Positions 1 through 7,403 of a stretch of 14,076 nt of DNA are shown here, one piece after another; position 1 is the stretch's first letter, and every line of letters begins with the position of its first letter. Below the pieces are notes generated by a model. The model made no database searches, was not told the origin of the DNA, and saw only the letters and a list, made by a program, of their open reading frames with translations. This DNA is from Candidatus Woesearchaeota archaeon (lineage in GTDB: Archaea > Nanobdellota > Nanobdellia > Woesearchaeales > ARS49), in NCBI GenBank assembly GCA_019323135.1, contig JAHWHT010000015.1:1-14076 (forward strand), read 5' to 3'. The translations under genes were made by a program, and so were the position numbers.

Positions 1-290
1 GTGCCAATTACTGTGAATATTGGATCTGTTTCATCAGACATTGTTATTCCTGCTGGAATTTTATAGAATGCAATAGCATGATGTCCCTTATTTCCAGAAT
101 ATAAAAATCCGCTTCTTAGATACGGTTCTATTTCCACTCGCGAATGTAGTATTGCAATACCTTCAAAGATTTTTGAATCTATTACTGCCATATTTGGCAG
201 CACAACTTCTTCTTGCGCTATTCTTTCTGCTTTTCGTGCTGCTATTTCTTTTCTTTGTTTTTCTATACTCTCTTGTAATTCTTTTCTCAT
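1..290 (-). CDS. Hypothetical protein, N-terminal part only (runs off the window)
   Basis: An ATG at 290-288 opens a minus-strand reading frame with no stop through position 1 (96 codons). I do not recognise a family. The first ~28 residues are highly charged (Lys/Arg/Glu/Gln/Ala) and probably form a helix or coiled coil. The part after residue ~30 looks like a compact mixed fold, with short hydrophobic stretches and runs such as GNKGHHAIAFYKIPAG. There is no signal peptide or membrane segment. AT-rich TATA-like runs lie at 307-325, and AGGTGGG ~10 bases before the ATG could serve as a ribosome binding site. The hydrophobic plus-strand frame over the same bases is a shadow. Confidence 0.6.
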   Translation of the reverse strand, partial: MRKELQESIEKQRKEIAARKAERIAQEEVVLPNMAVIDSKIFEGIAILHSRVEIEPYLRSGFLYSGNKGHHAIAFYKIPAGITMSDETDPIFTVIG

Positions 291-341
291 TAGTCTTCAA
301 CCCACCTTATATAAATTATATAAAAATAAACAAAGGGGTCA

Positions 342-349
342 TATATAAA
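342..349 (+). promoter_or_regulatory. TATA-like box upstream of repeat element copy 1
   Basis: TATATAAA stands 17-20 bases before the foot of the copy 1 stem. An archaeal start ~23 bases after the box would fall at about 370, inside the 5' arm. No plus-strand gene follows, so if the box is real it would drive the element itself. The region is AT-rich and chance boxes are common. Confidence 0.25.
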
Positions 350-364
350 GCTTATGCTTATTTG

Positions 365-468
365 TGTATGCATAGCACCTAGCGAAGTTCTCAAATATAC
401 AATGAGATTAAAAACAAATCTGGAGAAAAATCAAAAACAGAAGCCTAACAAAGCGTGCTATGCACATG
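365..468 (+). repeat. Structured dispersed element, copy 1
   Basis: TGCATAGCAC at 369-378 pairs perfectly with 455-464 (10 bp), and weaker pairs reach 365/468. Inside, the blocks AGCGAAGTTCTC (381-392), AAATCTGG (416-423) and ACAGAAGCC (near 437-445) are shared with copies 2 and 3; TCTG at 418-421 can pair with CAGA in the third block. The element starts 3 bases past the asparaginase stop codon. The plus strand is used only as the naming strand. It could be a structured RNA, a 3'-end processing or termination element, or a small mobile repeat. Confidence 0.8.
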
Positions 469-471
469 TTC

Positions 472-1557
472 TTATTCAGAAAAGTATCTGTTTAATTCTT
501 TGAAATTGCCTCTTGCCTGAGGCAAGGCGAGCATTAATAGAATTCTTGCTTTTGGACCGGTTAAGTCTCCTGCTAAAATCGCTCCTGATTTCTGAAGTGT
601 TGCGCCTCCGCCTTTGTCACCATATATTGGCCAAACTCCTCCGTAATATACTCGCGTAGTAATAATGACTGGAACATCTTTTGCAAGGGCATACTCAATT
701 GCTTCATATACTTGTGCATTTACATTGCCTGCACCCACTCCCTCAATAACTATTCCTTCTGTTCCACTGTCAACGGCATATCTGATAAATTTTCCATCAT
801 CGCCTGCAAAGGTCTGGAGCAAATCTACTTTTGCCATTCTGTATGGTAATTGCAGAACTTGCCTGCGAAGTCTGTCATTTATCCGAACAATTTTGCCTTG
901 TTCTATATACCCTAAATATCCTTTTAATCCTGATTGAAATGTCTGAACATTTGTTGATTGAGTCTTGCGAACATCGCGTGCAGATTGAATGTATTGATTC
1001 ATGGTTACTGTTGTGCCCCAGTTTTTGGCTTCAGGAGATACTGCCTGTAATACTGCGTTATAGATATTGGCAGGACCATCTGGTGATAAGTCAGATGCAT
1101 CTCTCATTGCACCAACAAAGATAACTGGTTTATTGCTTGCAACTGTAAGGTCAAGAAAATATGCTCCTACTGCTATTGTGTCTGTTCCGTGGGTCACAAC
1201 TGCGCCGGCAACAGGAGAATCCTGTAATATAGAACTGACAGTTTCGCTAAGCTTATACCACAGTTCTGGAGTCATTTGTGAACTGTCTATATTAGAAAAT
1301 TGAACAACTTGTATGTTTGCCAGTTTCAAAAGTCCAGGAACTGCATCAACAAGCGCTTGTCCAGAGACAGAAGGTACTGCCCCGCCTGCTCCTGTTTTTT
1401 CTGCAATTGTTCCGCCTGTTGTTATTATTGCTACTGTCGGCAGGTTTGCATTATTGCCTATTGTTTCGACTTTATAATTGGCGTGCGGAACTGAATTGAC
1501 AGCATACACTAAAATTAGAAAAGCTGCAATGATGATTATTGGCAATAATTTCTTCAT
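472..1557 (-). CDS. ansB: L-asparaginase, type II-like, with N-terminal signal/anchor
   Basis: Hydrolyses L-asparagine to aspartate and ammonia. The four catalytic residues of the family are visible in the 361-residue form: Thr50 in TTGGTIAE, Thr125-Asp126 in VTHGTDTI, and Lys198 in RDVRKT; Ser93-Gln94 match the substrate-binding SQ pair. Residues 4-20 are strongly hydrophobic after two lysines, so the enzyme is probably secreted or anchored outside the membrane. I chose the ATG at 1557 because it overlaps the stop of the upstream gene as ATGA, which suggests coupled translation; a GTG at 1569 would add four residues. It is last in an operon with an amino-acid antiporter and an aspartate decarboxylase-like enzyme, so it may supply aspartate from external asparagine. 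The family call is firm; the symbol follows the type II resemblance. Confidence 0.9.
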   Translation of the reverse strand: MKKLLPIIIIAAFLILVYAVNSVPHANYKVETIGNNANLPTVAIITTGGTIAEKTGAGGAVPSVSGQALVDAVPGLLKLANIQVVQFSNIDSSQMTPELWYKLSETVSSILQDSPVAGAVVTHGTDTIAVGAYFLDLTVASNKPVIFVGAMRDASDLSPDGPANIYNAVLQAVSPEAKNWGTTVTMNQYIQSARDVRKTQSTNVQTFQSGLKGYLGYIEQGKIVRINDRLRRQVLQLPYRMAKVDLLQTFAGDDGKFIRYAVDSGTEGIVIEGVGAGNVNAQVYEAIEYALAKDVPVIITTRVYYGGVWPIYGDKGGGATLQKSGAILAGDLTGPKARILLMLALPQARGNFKELNRYFSE

Positions 1558-3152
1558 TTTTTCTTCCACTCTTTATGATACTTCTTCAGAACAAAACTAA
1601 TGTTTTTCCCAACTGCAATGTAATCTTTATCATCTAAGTTTGCCAAGGACACTCTTAAAGACCATTTTGGTCCTGCAAATCCTTCTCCCGGCAAACAAAC
1701 TGTTGCTTTTTCTTTTGCTAGCCTGAATAAGAATTGGTCCATTAATACATTTGATGTGATATGTTTTGCAAAGCCTGCTCCATATTTCTGCTGCGCAACT
1801 CTTGAAAGATCAATGAGTGCATAGTAATAAGTGTGTTCATCCCCTTTTGGCAGCACAGCACCTAGATTATCATACAGATACTTCACTCTTTTCTTTAATA
1901 TTGCTTGGATTGATTTTTTGTATTTTTTCTTTGTGTCTATCAGATAAAATAATGAAAACAAGGTCATTATTGTCTGCTGAGGACAGCTAAGTCCGCCAGT
2001 ATGCGCAAGTGCAACATCTCTGCTGTCCATCTCTAGTCTGTCAATGAATTTTATCTTGTCTGGATTTGCTGATGCCATCTGATATCTTTTTCTTAGCTTT
2101 TGTTTGTCTTTAACAGAAAGTTTTGCAAGTTTTTTGTCAATTATGTTGTCTTTGTTAAGCATAATCACTCCCAGCCGCCACCCTGTAACTCCAAAGAATT
2201 TAGAGTAAGAATAAACACAGATTGTGTTTTTTGGAACCATTTCTACAAATGAATTAAACTTATCAACAAAAGTTGCATAGACAGTATCTGTCAAGACAAT
2301 CAAATCTTTTCTTTTTGTCTTGATTACTTTTGCAATTTTGTTCAACGTCTCTTTTTTTAATCTGATTGAAGTAGGATTTGTTGGGTGCACCATAAAGAAT
2401 GCTTTTATTTTTTTATCTTTTAATTTTGCAATCTCAGAATCAGGCACTTGCCATCCTTTATTTTCATCTCCTTTTACATAGACTTCTACTAGTTTATAAT
2501 CTGATAATGCAGGTATTTCTAAGTACGGAGAGAATATGGGGGTCATTATTGCTATGTGGTCTCCTTTGTGAAGTATCTTGTTTTCTTTCAGAGAACCAAA
2601 GACATAAACCATTGCAGCAGTTGCTCCCTCTGTTGCAAACAAGTCAAATTTCCCCTTTGCTAATTTTTTGCCAGAGCAAAGCACTTGTGATAAATATTCT
2701 TGCACTATCTGCGCCATCTGTGGAAATATTCTTGGCGGCGATGGATAAAAATCCCCTAAAATTGCATCAGTCATCTCATATACAAATGAATCTGGATTAA
2801 GTTTGAATTTTTTCTCTGCAAAAGTTATTGCTTTTTTCAGAAACTTTGCACCGTCTCCATGACAGTGTGCATTCACATAAGAATTTAATTTCTTTGCAAT
2901 TCCTTTTTTCTGCGGCCGCAGTCCTAAATCTTTTGTCATCAATCTTTTGCTGGCTGTGTGCGATGCAAAACTATTCAGGCAGCTGAATCCATCTCTCACT
3001 GTTGTATTCAAGAAATTGGGGTTGCCTCTCCCTGCATTCAAGAAAGGCAATTTTTTCTTTGTCGATGCACTCTCTGCCATTTTGATAAGAACATTCTTTA
3101 GCTCAAATGGACTCATCTGCAGGTATTCCTGCATCTTTTTGCTTATTTTCAT
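1554..3152 (-). CDS. asd: Aspartate aminotransferase / aspartate 4-decarboxylase-like PLP enzyme
   Basis: A 532-residue fold-type I PLP enzyme. Length and N-terminus (LNAGRGNPNF at 38-47, with Arg42) match the bifunctional aspartate transaminase / L-aspartate beta-decarboxylase family (alanine + CO2 from aspartate), not ordinary ~400-residue transaminases. Active-site elements are PTNP (257-260), Asp289 in LTDTVYATF, the PLP lysine Lys318 in SYSKFFGVTGWRLG, and Arg326. A C-terminal SLRVSLANL supplies the usual substrate-carboxylate arginine. The start ATG overlaps the permease stop as ATGA, and its own stop overlaps the asparaginase start. The exchanger before it and the asparaginase after it favour aspartate decarboxylation, which consumes a proton. 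Whether decarboxylase activity is retained cannot be read from the sequence. Confidence 0.83.
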   Translation of the reverse strand: MKISKKMQEYLQMSPFELKNVLIKMAESASTKKKLPFLNAGRGNPNFLNTTVRDGFSCLNSFASHTASKRLMTKDLGLRPQKKGIAKKLNSYVNAHCHGDGAKFLKKAITFAEKKFKLNPDSFVYEMTDAILGDFYPSPPRIFPQMAQIVQEYLSQVLCSGKKLAKGKFDLFATEGATAAMVYVFGSLKENKILHKGDHIAIMTPIFSPYLEIPALSDYKLVEVYVKGDENKGWQVPDSEIAKLKDKKIKAFFMVHPTNPTSIRLKKETLNKIAKVIKTKRKDLIVLTDTVYATFVDKFNSFVEMVPKNTICVYSYSKFFGVTGWRLGVIMLNKDNIIDKKLAKLSVKDKQKLRKRYQMASANPDKIKFIDRLEMDSRDVALAHTGGLSCPQQTIMTLFSLFYLIDTKKKYKKSIQAILKKRVKYLYDNLGAVLPKGDEHTYYYALIDLSRVAQQKYGAGFAKHITSNVLMDQFLFRLAKEKATVCLPGEGFAGPKWSLRVSLANLDDKDYIAVGKNISFVLKKYHKEWKKK

Positions 3153-4573
3153 TGTTTTGTTTGCCCGCTCTTTTTTCTTAGAGCAAATATTATGAATGGT
3201 AATGCAAGTAATGTTGTTATTCCGCCTATTGTCAGCATCAAGTAAGTTGTCGTGTCAACAACATGCAGTTGTGCTGGCGGAAGGAATGCTATGATAAAGC
3301 CAAATGTTAGTGTTGCTAATCCTACAAGAGAAACAATCCATATTCCGAATTTTCCTCCAGGAATAGTGTATGCTCTTTTTGCATTTGGCATAGAGTATCT
3401 CAGTTTTAGACAGGCAAGTATCATCATTGCATACATGAAGAAGTATATGCAGCATGCGATTGCATTTGCCATCCAGAATGAAGTGTTTAGTTGTGGCAGG
3501 AATAATAATCCGCAGCCTATTAGAGATATTACTGTAGCTTGCACAAATAATAATCTTGTCGGTATTCCTTTTTTGTTTTCTTGCTGAAAGAATCTTGGTA
3601 GTGCTCCTGTTTTTGCGCTTGCATAAACTCCTTTTACAGGGCCTATTGTCCAGGTTGTTATCTCGCCTATTGCTCCTACTGCTGTCAAGATTCCTAATAT
3701 TGGAATGAGCCACAAGAGATTGAATTGTCCAAAGAATGCCCTGAATGCCTCCATCAATCCTGATGCAAGACTGATTTGTTGTTGTGGAACAACTATTGCA
3801 ACTGCTAATGATCCAAGTATGTTAAGTGCCAGACCTGCAATGACTACAAATAATATTGCAAGCGGGTAATTTCTTTTTGGGTTTTTTACTTCATTTGCGT
3901 GTCCTGCAGATACCTCTATTCCTGTGAATGTTCTCATAAACCCTACTAATAATACTAGTGTTGTTAGTTTGCTTAAATCTGGAATGAGATTTTTTGTTGT
4001 GAGCGATAAGTCCATCTGTATTGGGTGTCCAGTAAGCCAGTATATTATTCCGAATACGATTATTACTGCGCCAGGAATTAATACGCCCAGTAAAAAACCA
4101 TATGTACTTACTTTTCCAGATGCTTTAAGGCCTCTGAAGTTGAATAGTGTCGTGCCCCAGGTCACGAGAAGAACAATGAATAGCATGAATAATTTGTTGT
4201 GTGCAAGCGCAGGTAAGAAAACAAATGCCAGCGAGCCCCCTATAAAATAAAGCATAGGTATGCTGCCAATCATCATATATGTCCACTGGAGCCAGCTCCC
4301 TACAAAGCCAAATTTTTCCCCAAATGCTGCTCTTATCCATGCAAATATTCCGCCCTGTTTTGGCAGAAGTGTTGCTAGTTCTGCAGATATTAATGCTACT
4401 GGTATGAAAAAGCCTATTGCTGCAAACAGTGCAAAAAATATCATGTGCATGCCAGTCTCGGCTTCTGTTGAGAAATTTCTTACGCTTATGACTAGCGCAG
4501 CAGAAATCATCATCAAAGTAAATAAGCTTATTTTGCCTTTAACAGCAGAAAATGTGGATTTTATTTTAGACAT
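3149..4573 (-). CDS. APC-superfamily amino-acid antiporter, GadC-like
   Basis: A 474-residue protein with about 12 hydrophobic segments. Two stretches match the glutamate:GABA antiporter branch of the APC superfamily: FTGIEVSAGHANEVKNP followed by RNYPLAIL, and TWTIGPVKGVYASAKTGALP with a following KKGIPTRLL. The early GGIFAWIRAAFGEKFGF is also typical. GadC-type carriers exchange an amino acid for its decarboxylation product. Because the next gene is an aspartate 4-decarboxylase-like enzyme, aspartate-in/alanine-out exchange is the natural prediction (inference). The start has a clear ribosome binding site, GAGGT at 4584-4580, 6 bases before the ATG. It is first in a three-gene overlapping operon with its own TATA box at 4610-4618. 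It replaces the AspT-type carrier known beside bacterial aspD. Confidence 0.85.
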   Translation of the reverse strand: MSKIKSTFSAVKGKISLFTLMMISAALVISVRNFSTEAETGMHMIFFALFAAIGFFIPVALISAELATLLPKQGGIFAWIRAAFGEKFGFVGSWLQWTYMMIGSIPMLYFIGGSLAFVFLPALAHNKLFMLFIVLLVTWGTTLFNFRGLKASGKVSTYGFLLGVLIPGAVIIVFGIIYWLTGHPIQMDLSLTTKNLIPDLSKLTTLVLLVGFMRTFTGIEVSAGHANEVKNPKRNYPLAILFVVIAGLALNILGSLAVAIVVPQQQISLASGLMEAFRAFFGQFNLLWLIPILGILTAVGAIGEITTWTIGPVKGVYASAKTGALPRFFQQENKKGIPTRLLFVQATVISLIGCGLLFLPQLNTSFWMANAIACCIYFFMYAMMILACLKLRYSMPNAKRAYTIPGGKFGIWIVSLVGLATLTFGFIIAFLPPAQLHVVDTTTYLMLTIGGITTLLALPFIIFALRKKSGQTKQ

Positions 4574-4609
4574 TTTAATACCTCTTTTTTATAGATTTTA
4601 ACATTTATC

Positions 4610-4618
4610 CTATATAAG
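4610..4618 (-). promoter_or_regulatory. TATA box of the antiporter-decarboxylase-asparaginase operon
   Basis: On the minus strand the box reads ACTTATATA. A start ~23 bases downstream (about 4587) would give a short leader that just includes the GAGGT ribosome binding site at 4584-4580. Confidence 0.55.
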
Positions 4619-4650
4619 TTTTATGATTTCACGTCGGTTTATACAGCACT

Positions 4651-5607
4651 TCATATTAGATTTGCCATCCCTAATTTTAGCAAAACATATGCGATATATA
4701 TCGATATAAGTGTTACTGCTTCTCTTTTTTCCAGTTTCATCTTTGTTCTTAGAAGGAACACTGCAATCACTGCAACACCAATCATGAATGGTATGTCAAA
4801 TTCAATAAGAGTTGCATTTACATTAAATCCTTTTGCTATTACAGTGCTTAGACCTAATGTAAATAAGATGTCAAAGATGTTGCTGCCGATTAAATTACCA
4901 ATTGATAATTTTCCTGCTTTCTTGCGCACAGCACTTACGCAGATTGAGAGTTCTGGGAGGCTTGTACCTAATCCAACTATTAATAGTCCCACTATTGTTT
5001 GTGATACTCCCCACAGGTTTGCCAGTGATACTGCATTCTCTACTACTATTTTTGCTGCAAACACTAAAAAGATAAGTCCGCCTATTAATGATGTTATTGC
5101 CCAAATTATTGTGCCAAGGGTTTGTTTGTGGTTTTTAATTTTCGCGGTGATTTTTTCCTCACGCAATACTGTCATAAGATAAAATACATAGATTATAACT
5201 AGAATCAATCCATCCATTCTGGAAAGCTGGCCATCCATGCCCATTAAGAACATCACTGCTGCAGCACCTATCATTACCATGCTGTCTCTTAAGAATTCTC
5301 TTTTTGATATTATTACAATTCCAAATAATCCTATCAGGCCTAGGATTAATGTTGTCTGGCTGATTACAGTTCCTACTGTTTCACCCATTATCAGACCAGA
5401 CGTGTCTACTCCTTGTAGTTTTTGTATTGCTGCTGTTATGTCAATGAATAGTTCTGGTAAATCTGTTCCTATTGCAAGAATTGTAAGACCTATAAATGTG
5501 TATGATAGTTTGAGTTTTTTTGCTATGCTTATGGCGCCTCTTGTTGTGAGTTCTGCACCTATGACTAATCCTATTAAGCCTAAAATAAGATATACTAATG
5601 CATGCAT
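4651..5607 (-). CDS. CaCA-superfamily cation exchanger (Na+/Ca2+ exchanger-like)
   Basis: A 318-residue membrane protein with about ten hydrophobic helices and the two inverted alpha-repeats of the CaCA superfamily. Repeat 2 is canonical: GLGTSLPEL at 212-220 and GNLIGSNIFDILFTLG at 237-252. Repeat 1 is altered: GTDLPEL at 47-53 has Asp for the usual Ser, and GETVGTVISQ at 75-84 has Val at the position of the ion-binding Asn of the usual GNxxGSN motif. The central glutamate of each repeat (Glu52, Glu219) remains. Ion choice is therefore uncertain; Ca2+ is the family default. A strong ribosome binding site, GGTGAT (5621-5616), stands 8 bases before the ATG. The gene follows cbf5 by 44 bases on the same strand and may be co-transcribed; a TATA-like run also lies at 5633-5644. 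Confidence 0.87.
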   Translation of the reverse strand: MHALVYLILGLIGLVIGAELTTRGAISIAKKLKLSYTFIGLTILAIGTDLPELFIDITAAIQKLQGVDTSGLIMGETVGTVISQTTLILGLIGLFGIVIISKREFLRDSMVMIGAAAVMFLMGMDGQLSRMDGLILVIIYVFYLMTVLREEKITAKIKNHKQTLGTIIWAITSLIGGLIFLVFAAKIVVENAVSLANLWGVSQTIVGLLIVGLGTSLPELSICVSAVRKKAGKLSIGNLIGSNIFDILFTLGLSTVIAKGFNVNATLIEFDIPFMIGVAVIAVFLLRTKMKLEKREAVTLISIYIAYVLLKLGMANLI

Positions 5608-5651
5608 TTCTAAAAATCACCTTTTTTTATGGATTATATTATAATGAGTAT

Positions 5652-6644
5652 TTAATCCTTTTTGTATTTTGGATATGTTCCTGGCTGCAGAAATACTTTA
5701 TGTGTTTTTATTGCAACTCCTCTCTCTTTTTTCATCATTTCATCTGTTGTCATATCTGCAAATCCTAATGCGATTAATTCATTTTTCAGGCTCATTATTG
5801 CAACAGTATCGCCTTTGTTTATCTCTGTGTTTACCTGGGATATTCCTGGAACTTTTAAATCCACTCCCTGGCTTATTGTGTCTATTGCATTGTCCAGCAC
5901 CCACACTTTGCCTATTTGAGGTATTGCTGATTCAACTGGTTTGATATATTTTTTAATTTGACTGTCATCTTTTTTTTCTTTCCAGAGCCAGTATGCATCT
6001 GATAAGTCCTGCAGTGTGACCATATCTTTATCACCAAATGGTCCTGCTTTTGTTCTCACTAGTTGTGCCATGTGCGCCCCAACTTGTAATTTTTTGCCGA
6101 CATCATGACAGAATTTTCTTATGTATGTTCCTGCCTGGCACCCTATCCTGAAAAGAACGTCTTGTTCTTCTACCTCAATTATGTCGACATAATAAACTCT
6201 TCTCTCGCGAACCTGTCGTTTTACTGCAGATTTGATTGGAGGCAGTTGTTTTATTTTGCCTGTGAATTCATCAAGAACTTTTTTGAGTTTTTTTGTGTCA
6301 ACTGGTTTATGCAAATGCATTATGCAGACATATTCTTTTCCTGCAGGTAAAAGCGTCTGTACGATTCTCGTTGCTCTTCCTAGTGCCAGAGGCAATACTC
6401 CTGTTACTGCAGGGTCTAGTGTTCCTGCGTGTCCTGCTTTTTTGATGTGCAGTACTTTTTGCAGATAGTCTGATACTTGATGAGATGTTGGGCCTTTTGG
6501 TTTGTTGATATTGACTACTCCATATTCAATCATCTCAGAAATAGGTCTTTTTTCTGGAGCACAACCGCAGGTAGGATCTGTTTCAGATTGTTTTTTAATA
6601 AGAACTTGTCTTTTGATAGTTTCAAAAGGTAAAAGATTTTTCAT
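5652..6644 (-). CDS. cbf5: Cbf5, archaeal tRNA/rRNA pseudouridine synthase with PUA domain
   Basis: Catalytic subunit of the archaeal H/ACA ribonucleoprotein, also able to make Psi55 in tRNA. The match to archaeal Cbf5 runs end to end: an N-terminal ETDPTCGCAPEKRPI segment, VNINKPKGPTSHQV, the catalytic motif HAGTLDPAVTGVLPLALGRATR with Asp77, the LLPAGKEYV and LPPIKSAVKRQVR blocks, AGTYIRKFCHDVG, and a PUA domain from about residue 245 to the end. The ATG at 6644 gives 330 residues, the usual length, and lies 13 bases after the eL31 stop. The longer frame from 6698 would add 18 unconserved residues and overlap eL31 by 41 bases, so I rejected it. Context (eS19, eL39, eL31) fits a translation/ribosome-assembly operon. 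Confidence 0.94.
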   Translation of the reverse strand: MKNLLPFETIKRQVLIKKQSETDPTCGCAPEKRPISEMIEYGVVNINKPKGPTSHQVSDYLQKVLHIKKAGHAGTLDPAVTGVLPLALGRATRIVQTLLPAGKEYVCIMHLHKPVDTKKLKKVLDEFTGKIKQLPPIKSAVKRQVRERRVYYVDIIEVEEQDVLFRIGCQAGTYIRKFCHDVGKKLQVGAHMAQLVRTKAGPFGDKDMVTLQDLSDAYWLWKEKKDDSQIKKYIKPVESAIPQIGKVWVLDNAIDTISQGVDLKVPGISQVNTEINKGDTVAIMSLKNELIALGFADMTTDEMMKKERGVAIKTHKVFLQPGTYPKYKKD

Positions 6645-6657
6645 CGAGAGTGTGTTA

Positions 6658-7224
6658 TTATTTATTAACAGGTTTTTGCCGAACCTCTGGTTTGGCATCT
6701 TTGGAAGTTACTGCTGGCTTAGCCTCTTCTTTAGGCTTGGATTCTTTAACTTCTTCTTTTACTGCAGGTTTTTCTTCTTTAGGAGCTTCTTCTTTTTCTT
6801 CGGCTTTTGGCATCTCTTTCTTTACTTCTGTAGGCTTCTCTTCAGTTTTCTTGACTTTCTCTTCTTTCTTTGGCCGTACTACTGCTTTCTTTCCTGTTAT
6901 CTTTTCAGTCATTTTTGATACAATGCCTTTTTCTTTAACTTCTTTCTTTTCACCAGTGTCTATTTTTTTACCGAATAGTTCTGCTCGTACTGTATTTTGG
7001 TCATCTTTTTGAACATTTACTTTGATTCTGCATGGCGGATTCTTTATTCCGTGTTTCCATAACATTTCATTTAAGTATTTACCAATTTTTATATCCTCTG
7101 ATTTCATATGTTTTATTAGAAAGTCTTTTACAGCAGTAACTGCTTTTTTTGCCCTCCTATATCTAGGGGATTTACGCCATTCTCTCCTCAGCGGAATTAT
7201 GTAAGTTCTCTCTAGTGTTGCCAT
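6658..7224 (-). CDS. rpl31e: Ribosomal protein eL31 with long charged C-terminal tail
   Basis: Large-subunit protein at the peptide exit region. Residues 1-~90 match archaeal eL31: an ERTYIIPLRREW start, a basic RYRRAKKAVTAVKDFLIKHM helix and a WKHGIKNPPCRIKV core. Residues ~90-188 are a low-complexity tail of Lys, Glu, Pro, Ala and Val with no recognisable domain, about doubling the usual 80-95 residue length. The start lies 1 base after the eL39 stop. No frameshift is visible; the tail stays in frame to a normal stop before cbf5. Confidence 0.93.
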   Translation of the reverse strand: MATLERTYIIPLRREWRKSPRYRRAKKAVTAVKDFLIKHMKSEDIKIGKYLNEMLWKHGIKNPPCRIKVNVQKDDQNTVRAELFGKKIDTGEKKEVKEKGIVSKMTEKITGKKAVVRPKKEEKVKKTEEKPTEVKKEMPKAEEKEEAPKEEKPAVKEEVKESKPKEEAKPAVTSKDAKPEVRQKPVNK

Positions 7225-7225
7225 T

Positions 7226-7399
7226 TTATGCCTTTAGTTTAGTTTTTCTCCAGTTTCTTTTGATTGTTGTGTGTCTTCCTGGATGAACTCTTCTTCCTTT
7301 TCCATACTTTTTTGGCACTGTCCAGTAAGGCGCCCATCTATTCTGCCTTCCAGCTTTTGTAAGCCGTTTTTTCCTGCTTGGATGTTTGTATCGTGCCAT
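7226..7399 (-). CDS. rpl39e: Ribosomal protein eL39 (57 aa)
   Basis: A short gene easily missed by length cut-offs. The ATG is at 7399-7397 and the TAA at 7228-7226. The product starts MARYKHPSRKKRLTKAG, continues with QNRWAPYW and ends RNWRKTKLKA, matching the basic eL39 family (QNR.VP.W core and RNWRRTKLK end). It is slightly longer than the usual ~51 residues. The gene fills the space between eS19 (stop at 7404, 4 bases away) and eL31 (start 1 base later), the usual eL39-eL31 pairing of archaea. The protein sits in the exit tunnel of the large subunit. Confidence 0.93.
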   Translation of the reverse strand: MARYKHPSRKKRLTKAGRQNRWAPYWTVPKKYGKGRRVHPGRHTTIKRNWRKTKLKA

Positions 7400-7403
7400 T
7401 TTC

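Noticed and set aside
152..382. Hydrophobic plus-strand frame of 76 codons
   Set aside because: It lies opposite the charged N-terminal part of the minus-strand gene at 1-290 and runs into element copy 1; its Leu/Phe content is what the complement of Lys/Glu/Ala codons gives.
365..468. H/ACA guide RNA
   Set aside because: ACA follows or ends the stem in copies 1 and 3, and Cbf5 is encoded nearby, but copy 2 lacks ACA at that place and no convincing upper stem or K-turn is shared by the copies.
3255..3713. Minus-strand frame of 152 codons inside the permease
   Set aside because: Same strand, shifted frame within a clearly conserved APC permease; Arg/Asn/Ser/Ile-rich composition typical of a shadow.
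6645..6698. Longer Cbf5 start adding 18 residues
   Set aside because: It overlaps the end of eL31 by 41 bases and adds residues with no resemblance to the Cbf5 N-terminus; the ATG at 6644 gives the family length.
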